A stretch of DNA of 64,000 nt. Source: Cellulomonas sp. SG140. Lineage in GTDB: Bacteria > Actinomycetota > Actinomycetes > Actinomycetales > Cellulomonadaceae. Below are positions 1 to 9,034 of this stretch, piece after piece; positions within the stretch are counted from its first letter, which is position 1, and each line of letters begins with the position of its first letter. Under the pieces are notes generated by a model. The model worked only from the letters and a program-made list of their open reading frames with translations. It did not search any database and was not told where the DNA came from. The translations under genes and the position numbers were made by a program. Location of the stretch: the NCBI RefSeq assembly GCF_025770785.1, contig NZ_JANZLA010000006.1, positions 124,001-188,000 on the forward strand, written 5' to 3'.

Positions 1-911
1 GCCAGCAGGCCCACCGCGTAGACGTAGGCCCGCGGCCAACGGTCCGTCAGCGCACCGGCGGGGTACGAGCCGACCGCGTAGACGACGTTGAACAGCACGT
101 AGGCGAGCACCACCTGCGTGGTGCCGAACCCGAGCTCCGAGACGCGCAGCAGCAGCAACGTGTCGGAGAAGTTGACCAGGGCGACGACGACGAGCACACC
201 GACCACCCACCAGTACGCCGCGGGCAGCGGGCGGGACGGCGCCGCGGATGCCGCGACGGGTCGCGCCGGTAGGGGGGCGGGTCCGGCCGGGGCGGGGCCT
301 CGTCGGGCCGGGGCGGGTGCGGGTGCCCGATGCTCGCGCACCAGCACGACGAGGCCGGCGGACAGCACCGCGGGCACCACCGCCCACCACAGGGCGGCAT
401 GCAGGTTGCCGCCCATCACCGACAGCGCCAGCAGGCCCAGCAGAGGCCCGACCACGGCTCCCAGGGTGTCGCCCGCGCGGTGGAAGCCGAAGGCCCGGCC
501 CAGGTTCTCCGACGGGACCGACGCCGCGATCAGCGCGTCCCGCGGTGCCGACCGCACACCCTTGCCCAGACGGTCGACCGTCCGGCCGGCCAGCACCGTC
601 GGCCACGCCCCGGCCGCCGCGACCAGCACCTTGCCGACCGCGGCGAGACCGTAGCCCGCGCCGATGAACCGCACGCGCCCCGCCCGGTCCGACCAGCGAC
701 CGGTCACGTACCGGGCCAGCCCCGCCGTGCCCTCGGCCACGCCCTCGATCACTCCCAGCACGACGGGTGGCGCCGCCAGCACGCCGGTCACCAGGACGGG
801 GAGGAGCGGGTACAGCAGCTCGCTGGCCGTGTCCTGGAAGAGCGAGACCAGCGTGAGGACGACGAGGTTGCGGGTGAGCCACCGACGCCGGTGCCCCGTC
901 GTGCCCGCCAT
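1..911 (-). CDS. MFS transporter, 3' part missing (runs off window)
   Basis: A major facilitator superfamily permease in the inner membrane; substrate unknown. About 304 residues are visible from the ATG at 911 and no stop is met before the window edge, so the C-terminal part is cut off. Alternating hydrophobic segments start at LVVLTLVSLFQD, and the loop DRLGKGVRSAPRD with the following PRDALIAASVP is the A-like motif of an MFS subgroup often annotated as uncharacterised or drug-type carriers. The middle carries a long Ala/Pro/Arg-rich cytoplasmic loop. It is divergent from the VOC gene at 1006. Family membership is firm; the transported compound cannot be read from the sequence. Confidence 0.85.
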   Translation of the reverse strand, partial: MAGTTGHRRRWLTRNLVVLTLVSLFQDTASELLYPLLPVLVTGVLAAPPVVLGVIEGVAEGTAGLARYVTGRWSDRAGRVRFIGAGYGLAAVGKVLVAAAGAWPTVLAGRTVDRLGKGVRSAPRDALIAASVPSENLGRAFGFHRAGDTLGAVVGPLLGLLALSVMGGNLHAALWWAVVPAVLSAGLVVLVREHRAPAPAPARRGPAPAGPAPLPARPVAASAAPSRPLPAAYWWVVGVLVVVALVNFSDTLLLLRVSELGFGTTQVVLAYVLFNVVYAVGSYPAGALTDRWPRAYVYAVGLL

Positions 912-1005
912 GCCGACCCCCCTCGTGACGACGTCGCCACCGGGTGCCAAGGTAGGCCTGGCCGCCAGCAGGCGACGACCGTGTACCACGACCCCAGGGG
1001 GACGC

Positions 1006-1392
1006 ATGAGCGAGTGGCCGGGACCGATCTTCGCCCTGACCCTGTTCGCCGAGGACCTCGGTGAGGCCAAGCGCTTCTACACCGACGTGTTCGGGCTGCC
1101 CGTCGTCTTCGAGGACGGCAACTCCGCCGTGTTCCAGCTCGGCGACACGCTGATCAACCTGCTCGCGGTGTCGCAGGCGCCAGGGCTCGTCGGACCGGCG
1201 CCGATCGCCCCGCCGGAGGCCGGCGTGCGCAGCCAGCTGACGCTGAAGGTCGCGGACGTCGACGCGATGTGCGCCGAGCTCGAGCGCCGCGGCGTCACCC
1301 TGCTCAACGGGCCGATGGACCGCCCGTGGGGCCCGCGCACGGCCGCGTTCCGCGACCCGACCGGCACGGTCTGGGAGATCGCCTCCCAGTAG
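1006..1392 (+). CDS. VOC (glyoxalase/dioxygenase fold) family protein
   Basis: A 128-residue single-domain vicinal oxygen chelate protein. It begins PIFALTLFAEDLGEAKRFY and ends FRDPTGTVWEIAS, the usual beta-alpha-beta-beta-beta boundaries of the fold. A candidate metal ligand is the Glu in VWEIA; the second expected ligand is not clear, so catalysis is uncertain. The ATG at 1006 was chosen over upstream in-frame starts because the VOC fold begins at once. It ends 1 bp before the next gene's GTG, so the two are probably cotranscribed. Such proteins may be lyases, dioxygenases or antibiotic-binding proteins; no specific role can be assigned. Confidence 0.85.
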   Translation: MSEWPGPIFALTLFAEDLGEAKRFYTDVFGLPVVFEDGNSAVFQLGDTLINLLAVSQAPGLVGPAPIAPPEAGVRSQLTLKVADVDAMCAELERRGVTLLNGPMDRPWGPRTAAFRDPTGTVWEIASQ

Positions 1393-1393
1393 C

Positions 1394-2485
1394 GTGCGGC
1401 GAGTGACCAGCCAGCTGGGCGGCCGGGTGAGCGGCGCCGTCGAGGGCCTGACCCCCGGGTACTTCGCCCTGGTCATGGCCACCGGCATCATCTCCGTGGG
1501 CATGCGCCTCGAGGGGTTCGTCGTGGTCTCCGACGCCCTGCTGGCGGTCACGGCCGCCGGCTACGCCGTGCTGGTCGTCCTCACCGTCTGGCGCCTGGTC
1601 GCCTACCGGCGCGCCGTGAGCGACGACTTCAACGACCCGAGACGCGCCTTCGGCTTCTTCACCTTCGTCGCGGCCACCAACGTGCTCGGCGTCCGGCTCG
1701 GGGCCGACGGCCACCATGCCGCGACCGCCGCGCTGCTGGCCGTCTCGGGCGCCTCGTGGCTGGTGCTCGGGTACGTCGTCCCGTGGACCGCGGCCCTGGG
1801 TCGGCAGCAGCGTCCGATCGTCGCGGACGCGAACGGCACGTGGTTCATCTGGGTGGTCGCCAGCCAGTCGGTCGCGATCGCCGCGGCGACCATCGAACCC
1901 GTCTTCGATACCGGGCGCCGCGAGCTGGCGGTGCTCGCCGTCACGTCGTGGTCGGTGGGGGTCTTCCTCTATGCGGCCGCCGGGATCTTCGTCGCGCTGC
2001 GGCTGATGCTCTACCGGTTCGGGCCGGAGGACCTCACGGCGCCCTACTGGGTGTCGATGGGCGCCCTCGCGATCTCTGTGCTGGCCGGGGCGCGCATCGT
2101 CGAGATGGCCGACGCGCCGATGGTGCAGGCCACGCGAGGCCTGATCGCCGGCCTGACGGTGGTGCTGTGGGCGTTCGCCACCTGGCTGATCCCGGCGCTG
2201 GTCGCCGCCGGCTGGTGGCGGCACGTCGTCCGGCGGCTGCCGCTGCCGTACGACGCCACGCTGTGGAGCATCGTGTTCCCGCTGGGCATGTACGGCGTCG
2301 CGGGCATCTACCTCGGGCAGGCCGACCAGCTGCCGGTGGTGGGCATGGTCGGGCGCGTGGAGCTGTGGGTGGCGCTGGCCGCCTGGGTCGTGGTGCTCGT
2401 CGCGATGCTGCGGCACGTGTGGCTGAGCGTCGTCGTCGGCGCGCTCGCACCGCGGGACGAGGAACCAGGGATCGCCACACGCTGA
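1394..2485 (+). CDS. TDT/SLAC1-family transporter (tellurite-resistance/dicarboxylate type)
   Basis: An integral membrane protein of 363 residues with about ten hydrophobic segments. The N-terminal GYFALVMATGIISVGM is typical of the tellurite-resistance/dicarboxylate transporter family, which includes TehA, Mae1 and plant SLAC1 anion channels. Members move malate, sulfite or other anions; the substrate here is unknown. The GTG at 1394 lies 1 bp after the VOC stop; an alternative GTG at 1403 would remove three residues. The tail ends in a short charged cytoplasmic segment. The tight spacing suggests transcription with the VOC gene, but the pairing does not reveal a shared function. Confidence 0.85.
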   Translation: MRRVTSQLGGRVSGAVEGLTPGYFALVMATGIISVGMRLEGFVVVSDALLAVTAAGYAVLVVLTVWRLVAYRRAVSDDFNDPRRAFGFFTFVAATNVLGVRLGADGHHAATAALLAVSGASWLVLGYVVPWTAALGRQQRPIVADANGTWFIWVVASQSVAIAAATIEPVFDTGRRELAVLAVTSWSVGVFLYAAAGIFVALRLMLYRFGPEDLTAPYWVSMGALAISVLAGARIVEMADAPMVQATRGLIAGLTVVLWAFATWLIPALVAAGWWRHVVRRLPLPYDATLWSIVFPLGMYGVAGIYLGQADQLPVVGMVGRVELWVALAAWVVVLVAMLRHVWLSVVVGALAPRDEEPGIATR

Positions 2486-2542
2486 GACCGCGGGCCGGCT
2501 CCCGGGGTGGCGGGTGTGGGTGCGCGGAGGGAGGGTGCGGGC

Positions 2543-4105
2543 ATGAGCGAGGAACGACACTCCCTGCCCGGCAGCACCCGGCACCCGGTGGCCGACGCCC
2601 GGCCTGTCGGCGGTCCGGAGCCGTCGACGACGGTGGCGGTCACGCTCGTGCTGCGCCGACGCGGTGAGCTGCCCCCGCCCGGTGGTGCGCCGATGAGCCG
2701 CGAGCAGCTCGCCTCCACGGCCGGCGCGGACCCGCAGGACCTCGAGCTGGTGCGCCGCACGCTGGCAGCGGCCGGTGTCACCGTGACGGCCGAGGACGCC
2801 GCCTCTCGGCGCATCCAGGCGCAGGGCAGCCTGCAGACGCTGGAACGGGTGTTCGGCACGTCCCTCGGGCTCGTGGAGTCGCCGGCACCGGACGGTGCCG
2901 GCACCGTCACGCACCGGCAGCGGACCGGCGAGCTGTCGGTGCCCGGCCCGTTGGCCGGCGTGGTGGTCGCGGTCCTGGGGCTGGACGACAGGCCCCAGGC
3001 GAGGACCCGGTTTCGACCCGCCGCCGCCGGCGCCAGGGCGTTCACCCCGCAGCAGCTCGGCACCGTCTACCGGTTCCCCGCCGGGACCACCGGCGCCGGG
3101 CAGCGGCTCGCCGTCCTCGAGCTCGGTGGCGGCTACACCGACGCCGACCTGGCCGCCTACTGGTCCCGCGTCGGAGTGACCTCCCCGCCGACCGTGACAG
3201 CCGTCGGTGTGGACGGCGCGACCAACGCCCCGGACGGGAACCCGTCCGGGGCCGACGGTGAGGTGATGCTCGACATCGAGGTCGCGGGCGCGCTGTCCCC
3301 CGGCGCTGACCTGGTGGTGCACTTCGCACCGAACACCGACCGTGGCTTCCTCGACGCGCTGGCGACCGCGGTGCACGCCAGCCCGACCCCTGCCGCCGTG
3401 AGCATCAGCTGGGGGCAGTCGGAGGACCAGTGGACCGCCCAGGCCCGGGCCGCGATGGACCAGGCGATGGCGGACGCCGGCGCCCTGGGCGTCACGGTGT
3501 GCGTGGCCTCGGGTGACGACGGCAGCAACGACAACGCCACCGACGGCCGCCCGCACGTCGACTACCCCGCCTCCAGCCCGCAGGCGCTCGGCTGCGGCGG
3601 CACCACGCTGCACGCCGACGCCGCCGGCTCCGTCACCAGCGAGACGGTGTGGTTCCACGGCGCCGGCAAGGGCGGCACCGGCGGCGGGGTGAGCGACGTC
3701 TACCCGACGCCCGTGTGGCAGTCCGGTGTCGGCGTCCCGGCGAACGCCGCGACCGGCCGGCCGGGGCGTGGGGTGCCCGACGTCGCGGGGGACGCGGACC
3801 CCGCCACCGGGTACGACGTCCGGGTGGACGGGACGGACACCGTGATCGGGGGGACGAGCGCCGTCGCGCCGCTGTGGGCGGCACTCGTGTGCCGCCTGGC
3901 CGAAGGGCTGGGAAGGCTGCCCGGTCCGCTCGGCCCGCAGCTGTACGCGGGCGCGCATGCGGGCGCGCCGACGGGCGGGTTGCGCGACATCACGTCCGGC
4001 ACGAACGGCGCCTACTCCGCCGGCCCCGGCTGGGACCCGTGCACCGGGCTGGGCGTCCCCGACGGCCAGGCGCTGCTGGACAGGCTCCGCGCGGCGCACC
4101 CTTGA
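2543..4105 (+). CDS. S53 family peptidase (sedolisin/kumamolisin type)
   Basis: An acid-type serine-carboxyl endopeptidase of 520 residues. Residues about 25-165 form the pro-domain (LERVFGTSLGLVES is its C-terminal part) and about 170-520 the catalytic domain. The Glu and Asp of the Ser-Glu-Asp triad are visible at about E240 and D244 in GEVMLDIE, the oxyanion-hole Asp at about D325 in ASGDDGSND, and the catalytic Ser at about S439 in IGGTSAVAP. The C-terminal DITSGTNG...DPCTGLGVP matches the calcium-binding loop. The ATG at 2543 follows GGAGGGAG at 2527-2534; a GTG at 2507 is less likely. No signal peptide is seen, although relatives act outside the cell. Confidence 0.93.
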   Translation: MSEERHSLPGSTRHPVADARPVGGPEPSTTVAVTLVLRRRGELPPPGGAPMSREQLASTAGADPQDLELVRRTLAAAGVTVTAEDAASRRIQAQGSLQTLERVFGTSLGLVESPAPDGAGTVTHRQRTGELSVPGPLAGVVVAVLGLDDRPQARTRFRPAAAGARAFTPQQLGTVYRFPAGTTGAGQRLAVLELGGGYTDADLAAYWSRVGVTSPPTVTAVGVDGATNAPDGNPSGADGEVMLDIEVAGALSPGADLVVHFAPNTDRGFLDALATAVHASPTPAAVSISWGQSEDQWTAQARAAMDQAMADAGALGVTVCVASGDDGSNDNATDGRPHVDYPASSPQALGCGGTTLHADAAGSVTSETVWFHGAGKGGTGGGVSDVYPTPVWQSGVGVPANAATGRPGRGVPDVAGDADPATGYDVRVDGTDTVIGGTSAVAPLWAALVCRLAEGLGRLPGPLGPQLYAGAHAGAPTGGLRDITSGTNGAYSAGPGWDPCTGLGVPDGQALLDRLRAAHP

Positions 4106-4110
4106 CCGGA

Positions 4111-4130
4111 GATCCCTGAACGATGGGATC
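4111..4130. terminator. weak hairpin after the S53 peptidase gene
   Basis: GATCCC at 4111-4116 pairs with GGGATC at 4125-4130 over an 8-nt loop, starting 5 bp after the peptidase stop. The stem is short and no T-tract follows, so termination is only possible. Confidence 0.35.
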
Positions 4131-4177
4131 GTCCGAGCACGGCTCATGACGGCCCCACCACGTGGCAGGGAGGTTCG

Positions 4178-5422
4178 ATGCACGTGCCACCACCCGCAGC
4201 AGCGTGGATGCGAACCCACCGTCGAGGGCTGCGCCGAACGCTGAGGGCCCTGCTGGTCCTGGCGATCGTGCTGGTGGTGGCGCTCGGCGGGTACGTCGGC
4301 TACGTGACGGTCCGGCAGCAGGAGGAGGTCGCCCTCCCCGCCCCGACCGGCCGGTATCCCGTCGGCCGGACGACGGTCGACTGGACGGACGACGCCCGCA
4401 CCGACCCGCTCGCCCCGCGACCGGGCATGCCACGCGAGCTGTCCGCGTGGCTCTGGTACCCGGCCGCACCGGCCCCGGGCGCGGCACCTGCGCGCTACAC
4501 CCCGGGCGCATGGGCGGGGCTGCACCTGCACGGCCCGCTCGGGCTGGGTGAGACCCGTTTCGACCACGTCCGGGTGCACGCCGTCGCCGACGCCCCCGCC
4601 GCGGCCGGTCGGTTCCCCGTCGTCGTGCTCGAACCGGGGTTGGGTCTCGCCGCGCCGCAATACACCACGCTCGCGGAGAACCTGGCGAGCCACGGATACC
4701 TGGTCGCCGGGATCACCCCCACCTACAGCGCCCACCTGACCGTGCTGGACGGACGGCCGGTGGACGCGACACCCGCCGGCGGCCTGCAGGAGTCCGACGC
4801 GGCCGCCATGCGCCTGTCCGCCGACCGGCTGGTCAGCGTGTGGGCGGCCGACGACCGCTTCGCCGCGTCCCGGGTCGCGGCGCTGGATACGACCGGCCGG
4901 TTCGCCGGTCACGTCGACGCCGCCGCCACGGTGTACCTGGGTCACTCCTTCGGCGGCGCGGCCGCGCTGCAGGCCTGCCACGACGACCCGCGGTGCGCGG
5001 GCGCGGCCGACCTGGACGGGACCCAGTTCGGCACGGTCGTCCAGTCCGGACTGCAGAAGCCCATGATGCTGCTGGGCAGCCAGGGCTCCTGCATCACGGG
5101 CACCTGCCGGCCGGGCACGGCCGACGAGCAGTCCGCGCGCGACGCGGCCCGCACGTTGCTGGCCGCCAGCACCGGGCCCGTCTGGAGCTTCCAGCTCGAC
5201 GGGGCTCGGCATTTCAACTTCAGCGACTACGGCGCCTACTACCTGGCCGCGCCGATCCGGCTCCTCGTCGGGCTCGGGCCCATCGACGGCGACGAGGCGC
5301 TGAGCATCACGGACGCCTACCTGGCCGCGTTCGTCGACCACGTGGCGCGCGGGACGCCGGAACCGCTGCTCGCCGGGTCCTCGCCGTACCCGCAGGTCGA
5401 GGTGCAGCGCACCGCGTCATGA
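4178..5422 (+). CDS. membrane-anchored alpha/beta hydrolase (PAF-acetylhydrolase-like)
   Basis: A 414-residue alpha/beta hydrolase. Residues about 17-40 (RALLVLAIVLVVALGGYVG) form one transmembrane anchor, leaving the catalytic domain outside. The nucleophile elbow is VYLGHSFGGAAA; FPVVVLEPGLG precedes the oxyanion region, and ARHFNFSDY near the C-terminus supplies the likely catalytic His. Two close cysteine clusters (ACHDDPRC and GSCITGTC) could form disulfides, as expected for an exported domain. The layout resembles bacterial platelet-activating-factor acetylhydrolase-like esterases or lipases. The ATG at 4178 has GGGAGG at 4169-4174. It converges on ychF with 10 bp between stops. Substrate unknown. 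Confidence 0.88.
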   Translation: MHVPPPAAAWMRTHRRGLRRTLRALLVLAIVLVVALGGYVGYVTVRQQEEVALPAPTGRYPVGRTTVDWTDDARTDPLAPRPGMPRELSAWLWYPAAPAPGAAPARYTPGAWAGLHLHGPLGLGETRFDHVRVHAVADAPAAAGRFPVVVLEPGLGLAAPQYTTLAENLASHGYLVAGITPTYSAHLTVLDGRPVDATPAGGLQESDAAAMRLSADRLVSVWAADDRFAASRVAALDTTGRFAGHVDAAATVYLGHSFGGAAALQACHDDPRCAGAADLDGTQFGTVVQSGLQKPMMLLGSQGSCITGTCRPGTADEQSARDAARTLLAASTGPVWSFQLDGARHFNFSDYGAYYLAAPIRLLVGLGPIDGDEALSITDAYLAAFVDHVARGTPEPLLAGSSPYPQVEVQRTAS

Positions 5423-5432
5423 GGGCGTGCGC

Positions 5433-6509
5433 TCAGACGTTGAAGCGGAACTCCACCACGTCGCCGTCGGCCATCACGTACTCCTTGCCCTCGATCCGCG
5501 CCTTGCCGGCAGCGCGCACCGCCGCGACGGACCCGGCCTCGACCAGGTCCACGTAGCTGATCACCTCGGCCTTGATGAAGCCCTTCTGGAAGTCCGTGTG
5601 GATCACCCCGGCGGCCTGCGGCGCCGTCCAGCCCTGGTGGATGGTCCACGCGCGGGCCTCCTTGGGGCCGGCGGTGAGGTACGTCTGCAGGCCGAGGGTG
5701 TGGAAACCGACGCGGGCCAGCTGGTCCAGCCCGGACTCCTCCTGGCCGTTGGCGGCGAGCATCTCGCGCGCCTCGTCCGGCTCGAGCTCGACCAGCTCGG
5801 CCTCGAACTTCGCGTCGAGGAAGACGGCGTCGGCGGGCGCGACGGCGGCACGCAGCCGCTGCTGCATCGCGGTGTCGGCGAGACCTTCGTCGTCGGTGTT
5901 GAACACGTAGATGAACGGCTTCGTCGTGAGCAGGCCGAACTCCGCGAGCGCTGCCACGTCCACCCCGTCGGCCAGCGAGAGCGGACGACCCTCCTCGAGC
6001 ACCGACTGCGCCTGCTGCGCCGCAGCCAGGGATGCGGCGTCGACCCGCTTGAGGCGCACCTCCTTCTCCAGGCGCGGCACCACCTTCTCCAGCGTCTGCA
6101 GGTCCGCGAGCGCCAGCTCCGTGTGGATCGTCTCGATGTCGGCCAGCGGCTCGACGCGACCCTCGACGTGCACCACGTCCGGATCGGCGAACGCCCTGGT
6201 CACCACGCAGATCGCGTCGGCCTCGCGGATGTTGGCCAGGAACTTGTTGCCCAGCCCCTCGCCCTCGCTCGCACCCTTGACGATGCCGGCGATGTCGACG
6301 AACGACACGGTGGCCGGGATCGTCCGCTCGGAGCCGAACACGCGGGCAAGCTCGGTCAGCCGGGGATCCGGCAGCGGGACCACGCCGACGTTGGGCTCGA
6401 TGGTCGCGAACGGGTAGTTGGCGGCGAGCACCTGGGCCTGGGTCAGTGCGTTGAAGAGGGTGGACTTGCCGACGTTGGGCAGGCCGACGATGCCGATGGT
6501 GAGCGCCAC
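5433..6509 (-). CDS. ychF: redox-regulated ATPase/GTPase YchF (Obg family)
   Basis: A universally conserved, ribosome-associated P-loop ATPase of the Obg/HAS subfamily. The 358-residue length is standard. G1 is GIVGLPNVGKST at residues 6-17, and the switch and G3 region is FVDIAGIVKGASEG; a central coiled-coil insertion follows, then a C-terminal TGS domain ending in ADGDVVEFRFNV. YchF proteins bind ATP better than GTP because the G4 motif is altered; here it reads YVFNTDDE in place of NKxD. The start is GTG at 6509. Its terminus is 10 bp from the convergent hydrolase gene, and it lies just beyond the ABC exporter genes on the same strand. Confidence 0.97.
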   Translation of the reverse strand: MALTIGIVGLPNVGKSTLFNALTQAQVLAANYPFATIEPNVGVVPLPDPRLTELARVFGSERTIPATVSFVDIAGIVKGASEGEGLGNKFLANIREADAICVVTRAFADPDVVHVEGRVEPLADIETIHTELALADLQTLEKVVPRLEKEVRLKRVDAASLAAAQQAQSVLEEGRPLSLADGVDVAALAEFGLLTTKPFIYVFNTDDEGLADTAMQQRLRAAVAPADAVFLDAKFEAELVELEPDEAREMLAANGQEESGLDQLARVGFHTLGLQTYLTAGPKEARAWTIHQGWTAPQAAGVIHTDFQKGFIKAEVISYVDLVEAGSVAAVRAAGKARIEGKEYVMADGDVVEFRFNV

Positions 6510-6527
6510 GGCGGGAGAGTCTACGGG

Positions 6528-8090
6528 TCAGGCCATCGCGATCAGCCGGCGGAGCAGGTCGGGAGCGGTGCGGTCGAGGGTCCGACCGCCGAGCCGCACG
6601 CCGAGCGCCATCAGTGCGGTACCCACCGTCGGGCCCACCGCGAGGGTCACCCAGCCGAGCCCCTCTCGGTGCCCCGCGACCGACATCACGGCGAGCACGG
6701 TGACCGGCGCGCACAGCAGCCCGACCGCCGTCCAGCCGGCGAGCTGCGTGAGCATCGCGGGGACCGTGGCGCCCTGCTGCGTGGAGAACGGGTTCTCCCC
6801 TGCCTTCCGCACGCGGTAGACGACGAGTGCCGAGGCGACGGACGAGACCCCGAGGGTCGTGGAGAGAGTGCCCAGTGCGCTGCCGAGCAGCGGCGCGACC
6901 GCGTCAGGTCGATGCAGGAACAGCGCGCACGCGACCGTCATGACCGTCACCACCGGTACGCCGAGCACCAGGGCGGCGAGCACCCGGCCCACGCGGTCCA
7001 CCCCGCCGCGCACCCCCGCGGCGACGTGCACCCAGAACGCCGCACCGTCGAAGCTGATGTCGGAGGAGATCGACCAGCCGAGCAGGAACCCTGCGAGCGG
7101 ACCCGTAGCCAGCACCAGGCCGCTGCCGATGCCGAGCACGGCGAAGAGCACGGGGAAGATCGGCACGGCCACGACCGCCATGGCGTAGCGGGGATCGCGG
7201 ACCCAGTAGGTCAGGCACCGGGCCAGCACGGCACCGCGTGGGCTGGCCGGTACGCGGGCGAACCAGCCGAGCCCGCGCTGACGCCGTCCGGCCACGTCGT
7301 GCGGCGGGTCCACCAGGGCCCTGGCCAACGACCGGTCCCAGACGAGCACCGCCACCGCGACCGTGGCCAGGGCGATCACCAGCCGCGCCAGCGCCTGCCA
7401 CCAGCGCCCCGACGCCACGTCGGGCGCCAGGGCCCAGGCCGCCCCGAACGGCGTCCAGCCCACGGCGTGCACCACCGGCGCCGTGTCGGCCGCACGGATG
7501 CGGGAGGCGCCCATGGTGAGGCCGGACATCGCCGGGCCGATGAACATCATCGGGATGAGCACCAGGGCGGCGCCGAGCTCGCGCACCCGCCGCCGCACCA
7601 CGAACCGAGCCAGCGCGGTGGTCAGCGCACGCGATCCGGCGACGCAGGTCGCCACCGCGAGGACGGCGCCCAGCAGGCTCGCGACCAGGGCCGCCGGTTC
7701 GCGCCACCACAGGATCGCCGACCCCAGTGCGGCGAGCACCGTCAGCAGCCCGGGCACGCCCACCAGCCCGGAGATCGCCAGGCCGGTGAGCAGGTGCGCC
7801 CGCCGGATCGGATAGGGCGCGAAGCGTGCGGGGTCCATCGTGGCGTCGACGCCGAACGCGACGAGCGGCACCACGCACCACGCGAGCACCAGTGCGGCGC
7901 CGCCGATGACGGCCACCAGCTCGCGAAGCACCAGCGCCTGGGTGCTGACGTAGACCAGGCCACCGGTCACGGTGACCAGCACGCCGAGCCCGTACAGCAG
8001 CGCGAGCACCATGAGCACCACCTGCCAGGCGCTCCGCTTCAGCCCGTTGGCGAGCAGCCTCAGCTTGAGGCGGACGAGGTGCCCAACCAC
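6528..8090 (-). CDS. ABC exporter membrane subunit
   Basis: A large hydrophobic protein of 520 residues, the permease partner of the ATPase encoded just upstream. Paired hydrophobic helices run from VVLMVLALLYGLGVLV near the N-terminus to ALVVYRV and VGLLCAPVTVLAVM near the C-terminus, with a basic internal loop (FVVRRRVRELGAALV). It does not show a classical ABC-2 signature, so it is best called an uncharacterised ABC exporter permease. The GTG at 8090 overlaps the ATPase 3' end by 31 bp, so the two are translationally linked. Substrate unknown. Confidence 0.8.
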   Translation of the reverse strand: MVGHLVRLKLRLLANGLKRSAWQVVLMVLALLYGLGVLVTVTGGLVYVSTQALVLRELVAVIGGAALVLAWCVVPLVAFGVDATMDPARFAPYPIRRAHLLTGLAISGLVGVPGLLTVLAALGSAILWWREPAALVASLLGAVLAVATCVAGSRALTTALARFVVRRRVRELGAALVLIPMMFIGPAMSGLTMGASRIRAADTAPVVHAVGWTPFGAAWALAPDVASGRWWQALARLVIALATVAVAVLVWDRSLARALVDPPHDVAGRRQRGLGWFARVPASPRGAVLARCLTYWVRDPRYAMAVVAVPIFPVLFAVLGIGSGLVLATGPLAGFLLGWSISSDISFDGAAFWVHVAAGVRGGVDRVGRVLAALVLGVPVVTVMTVACALFLHRPDAVAPLLGSALGTLSTTLGVSSVASALVVYRVRKAGENPFSTQQGATVPAMLTQLAGWTAVGLLCAPVTVLAVMSVAGHREGLGWVTLAVGPTVGTALMALGVRLGGRTLDRTAPDLLRRLIAMA

Positions 8091-8914
8091 GCCAGTCCCC
8101 CGCCCGTGATACGTCCGCCGACCAGCTGCACGAAGCGGTCCTCCAGCGTGCCGCCGCCGCGGACCTCGTCCACCGTGCCCGCGGCCAGCACGTGGCCGCC
8201 GGCGATCACCGCGACGTGGTCGCACATCCGCTGGACCAGGTCCATCACGTGCGAGGAGACGATCACCGTGCCACCGGCCGCCACGTAGGCGGCGAGGATG
8301 TCCCGGATGTTCGCCGCCGACACCGGGTCGACCGCCTCGAACGGCTCGTCGAGCACCAGCAGCCGGGGCGCGTGCACCATCGCGCACGCCAGCGCGATCT
8401 TCTTCGTCATGCCGGCCGAGTAGTCGACCACCAGCGTGTCCGCGTCCCGCTGCAGGTCCATCGTGCGGAGCAGGTCGGCGGTGCGCGCGGCCACCGTGTC
8501 GCGGTCGAGGCCGCGGAGCAGACCGGCGTACGTGATCGCCTGCGCGCCGGTCAGACGGTCGAACAGCGGGATGCCGTCGGGCAGCACGCCGAGCAGCGCC
8601 TTGCCCCGCAGCGGATCGGCCCACAGGTCGACGCCCTGCACCCACACGCTGCCGAAGTCGGGGCGGAGCAGGCCGGTCGCCATCAGCAGCGTGGTCGTCT
8701 TGCCGGCGCCGTTGGGGCCCACCAGGCCGTAGCAGGACCCGGTCGGCACGTCGAGGTCCAGACCGGCGACCGCGATGGTGCTGCCGAACCGCCGCCACAG
8801 GCCGCGCAGCACCAGTGCCGGGGGCTCGGCGAGCGGTTGCGCAGGGGCGAGCGGCGGTCGTGGGTCGGGAGGGAGCTGCGGCCCCTGGTTGCCGTCGGGC
8901 ACGGGCGTCAGCAT
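8060..8914 (-). CDS. ABC transporter ATP-binding subunit
   Basis: The energising subunit of an exporter, about 284 residues. Walker A is VGPNGAGKTT, Walker B is LLVLDEPFEAVDP, and the H-loop is VIVSSHVMD. The signature motif is degenerate, YSAGMTKK in place of LSGGQ, as in many drug, lantibiotic and lipid exporters. The N-terminus before the core is Pro-rich. ATG at 8914 is the chosen start; a GTG at 8926 would add four residues. It overlaps the permease gene by 31 bp, so both subunits are made together. No regulator gene adjoins. Confidence 0.9.
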   Translation of the reverse strand: MLTPVPDGNQGPQLPPDPRPPLAPAQPLAEPPALVLRGLWRRFGSTIAVAGLDLDVPTGSCYGLVGPNGAGKTTTLLMATGLLRPDFGSVWVQGVDLWADPLRGKALLGVLPDGIPLFDRLTGAQAITYAGLLRGLDRDTVAARTADLLRTMDLQRDADTLVVDYSAGMTKKIALACAMVHAPRLLVLDEPFEAVDPVSAANIRDILAAYVAAGGTVIVSSHVMDLVQRMCDHVAVIAGGHVLAAGTVDEVRGGGTLEDRFVQLVGGRITGGGLAWLGTSSASS

Positions 8915-9034
8915 AGGTGCGGGCACCTACTCGGGTCCGGGGTTCTGGCGCAGCCGCGCCCCGGTGGAGGGACGGGGGACGGCCGCCGTGCGCGCCGCGA
9001 CCGGCATGTCGGTGGTCGGCGGCACCCTGGCGGC

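Noticed and set aside
1304..5341. A 1345-residue open frame on the minus strand opposite the VOC, TDT, S53 and hydrolase genes
   Set aside because: It is antisense to four well-supported genes. The translation is Arg/Gly/Ala/Asp/His-rich with no domain. High GC removes stops from shadow frames.
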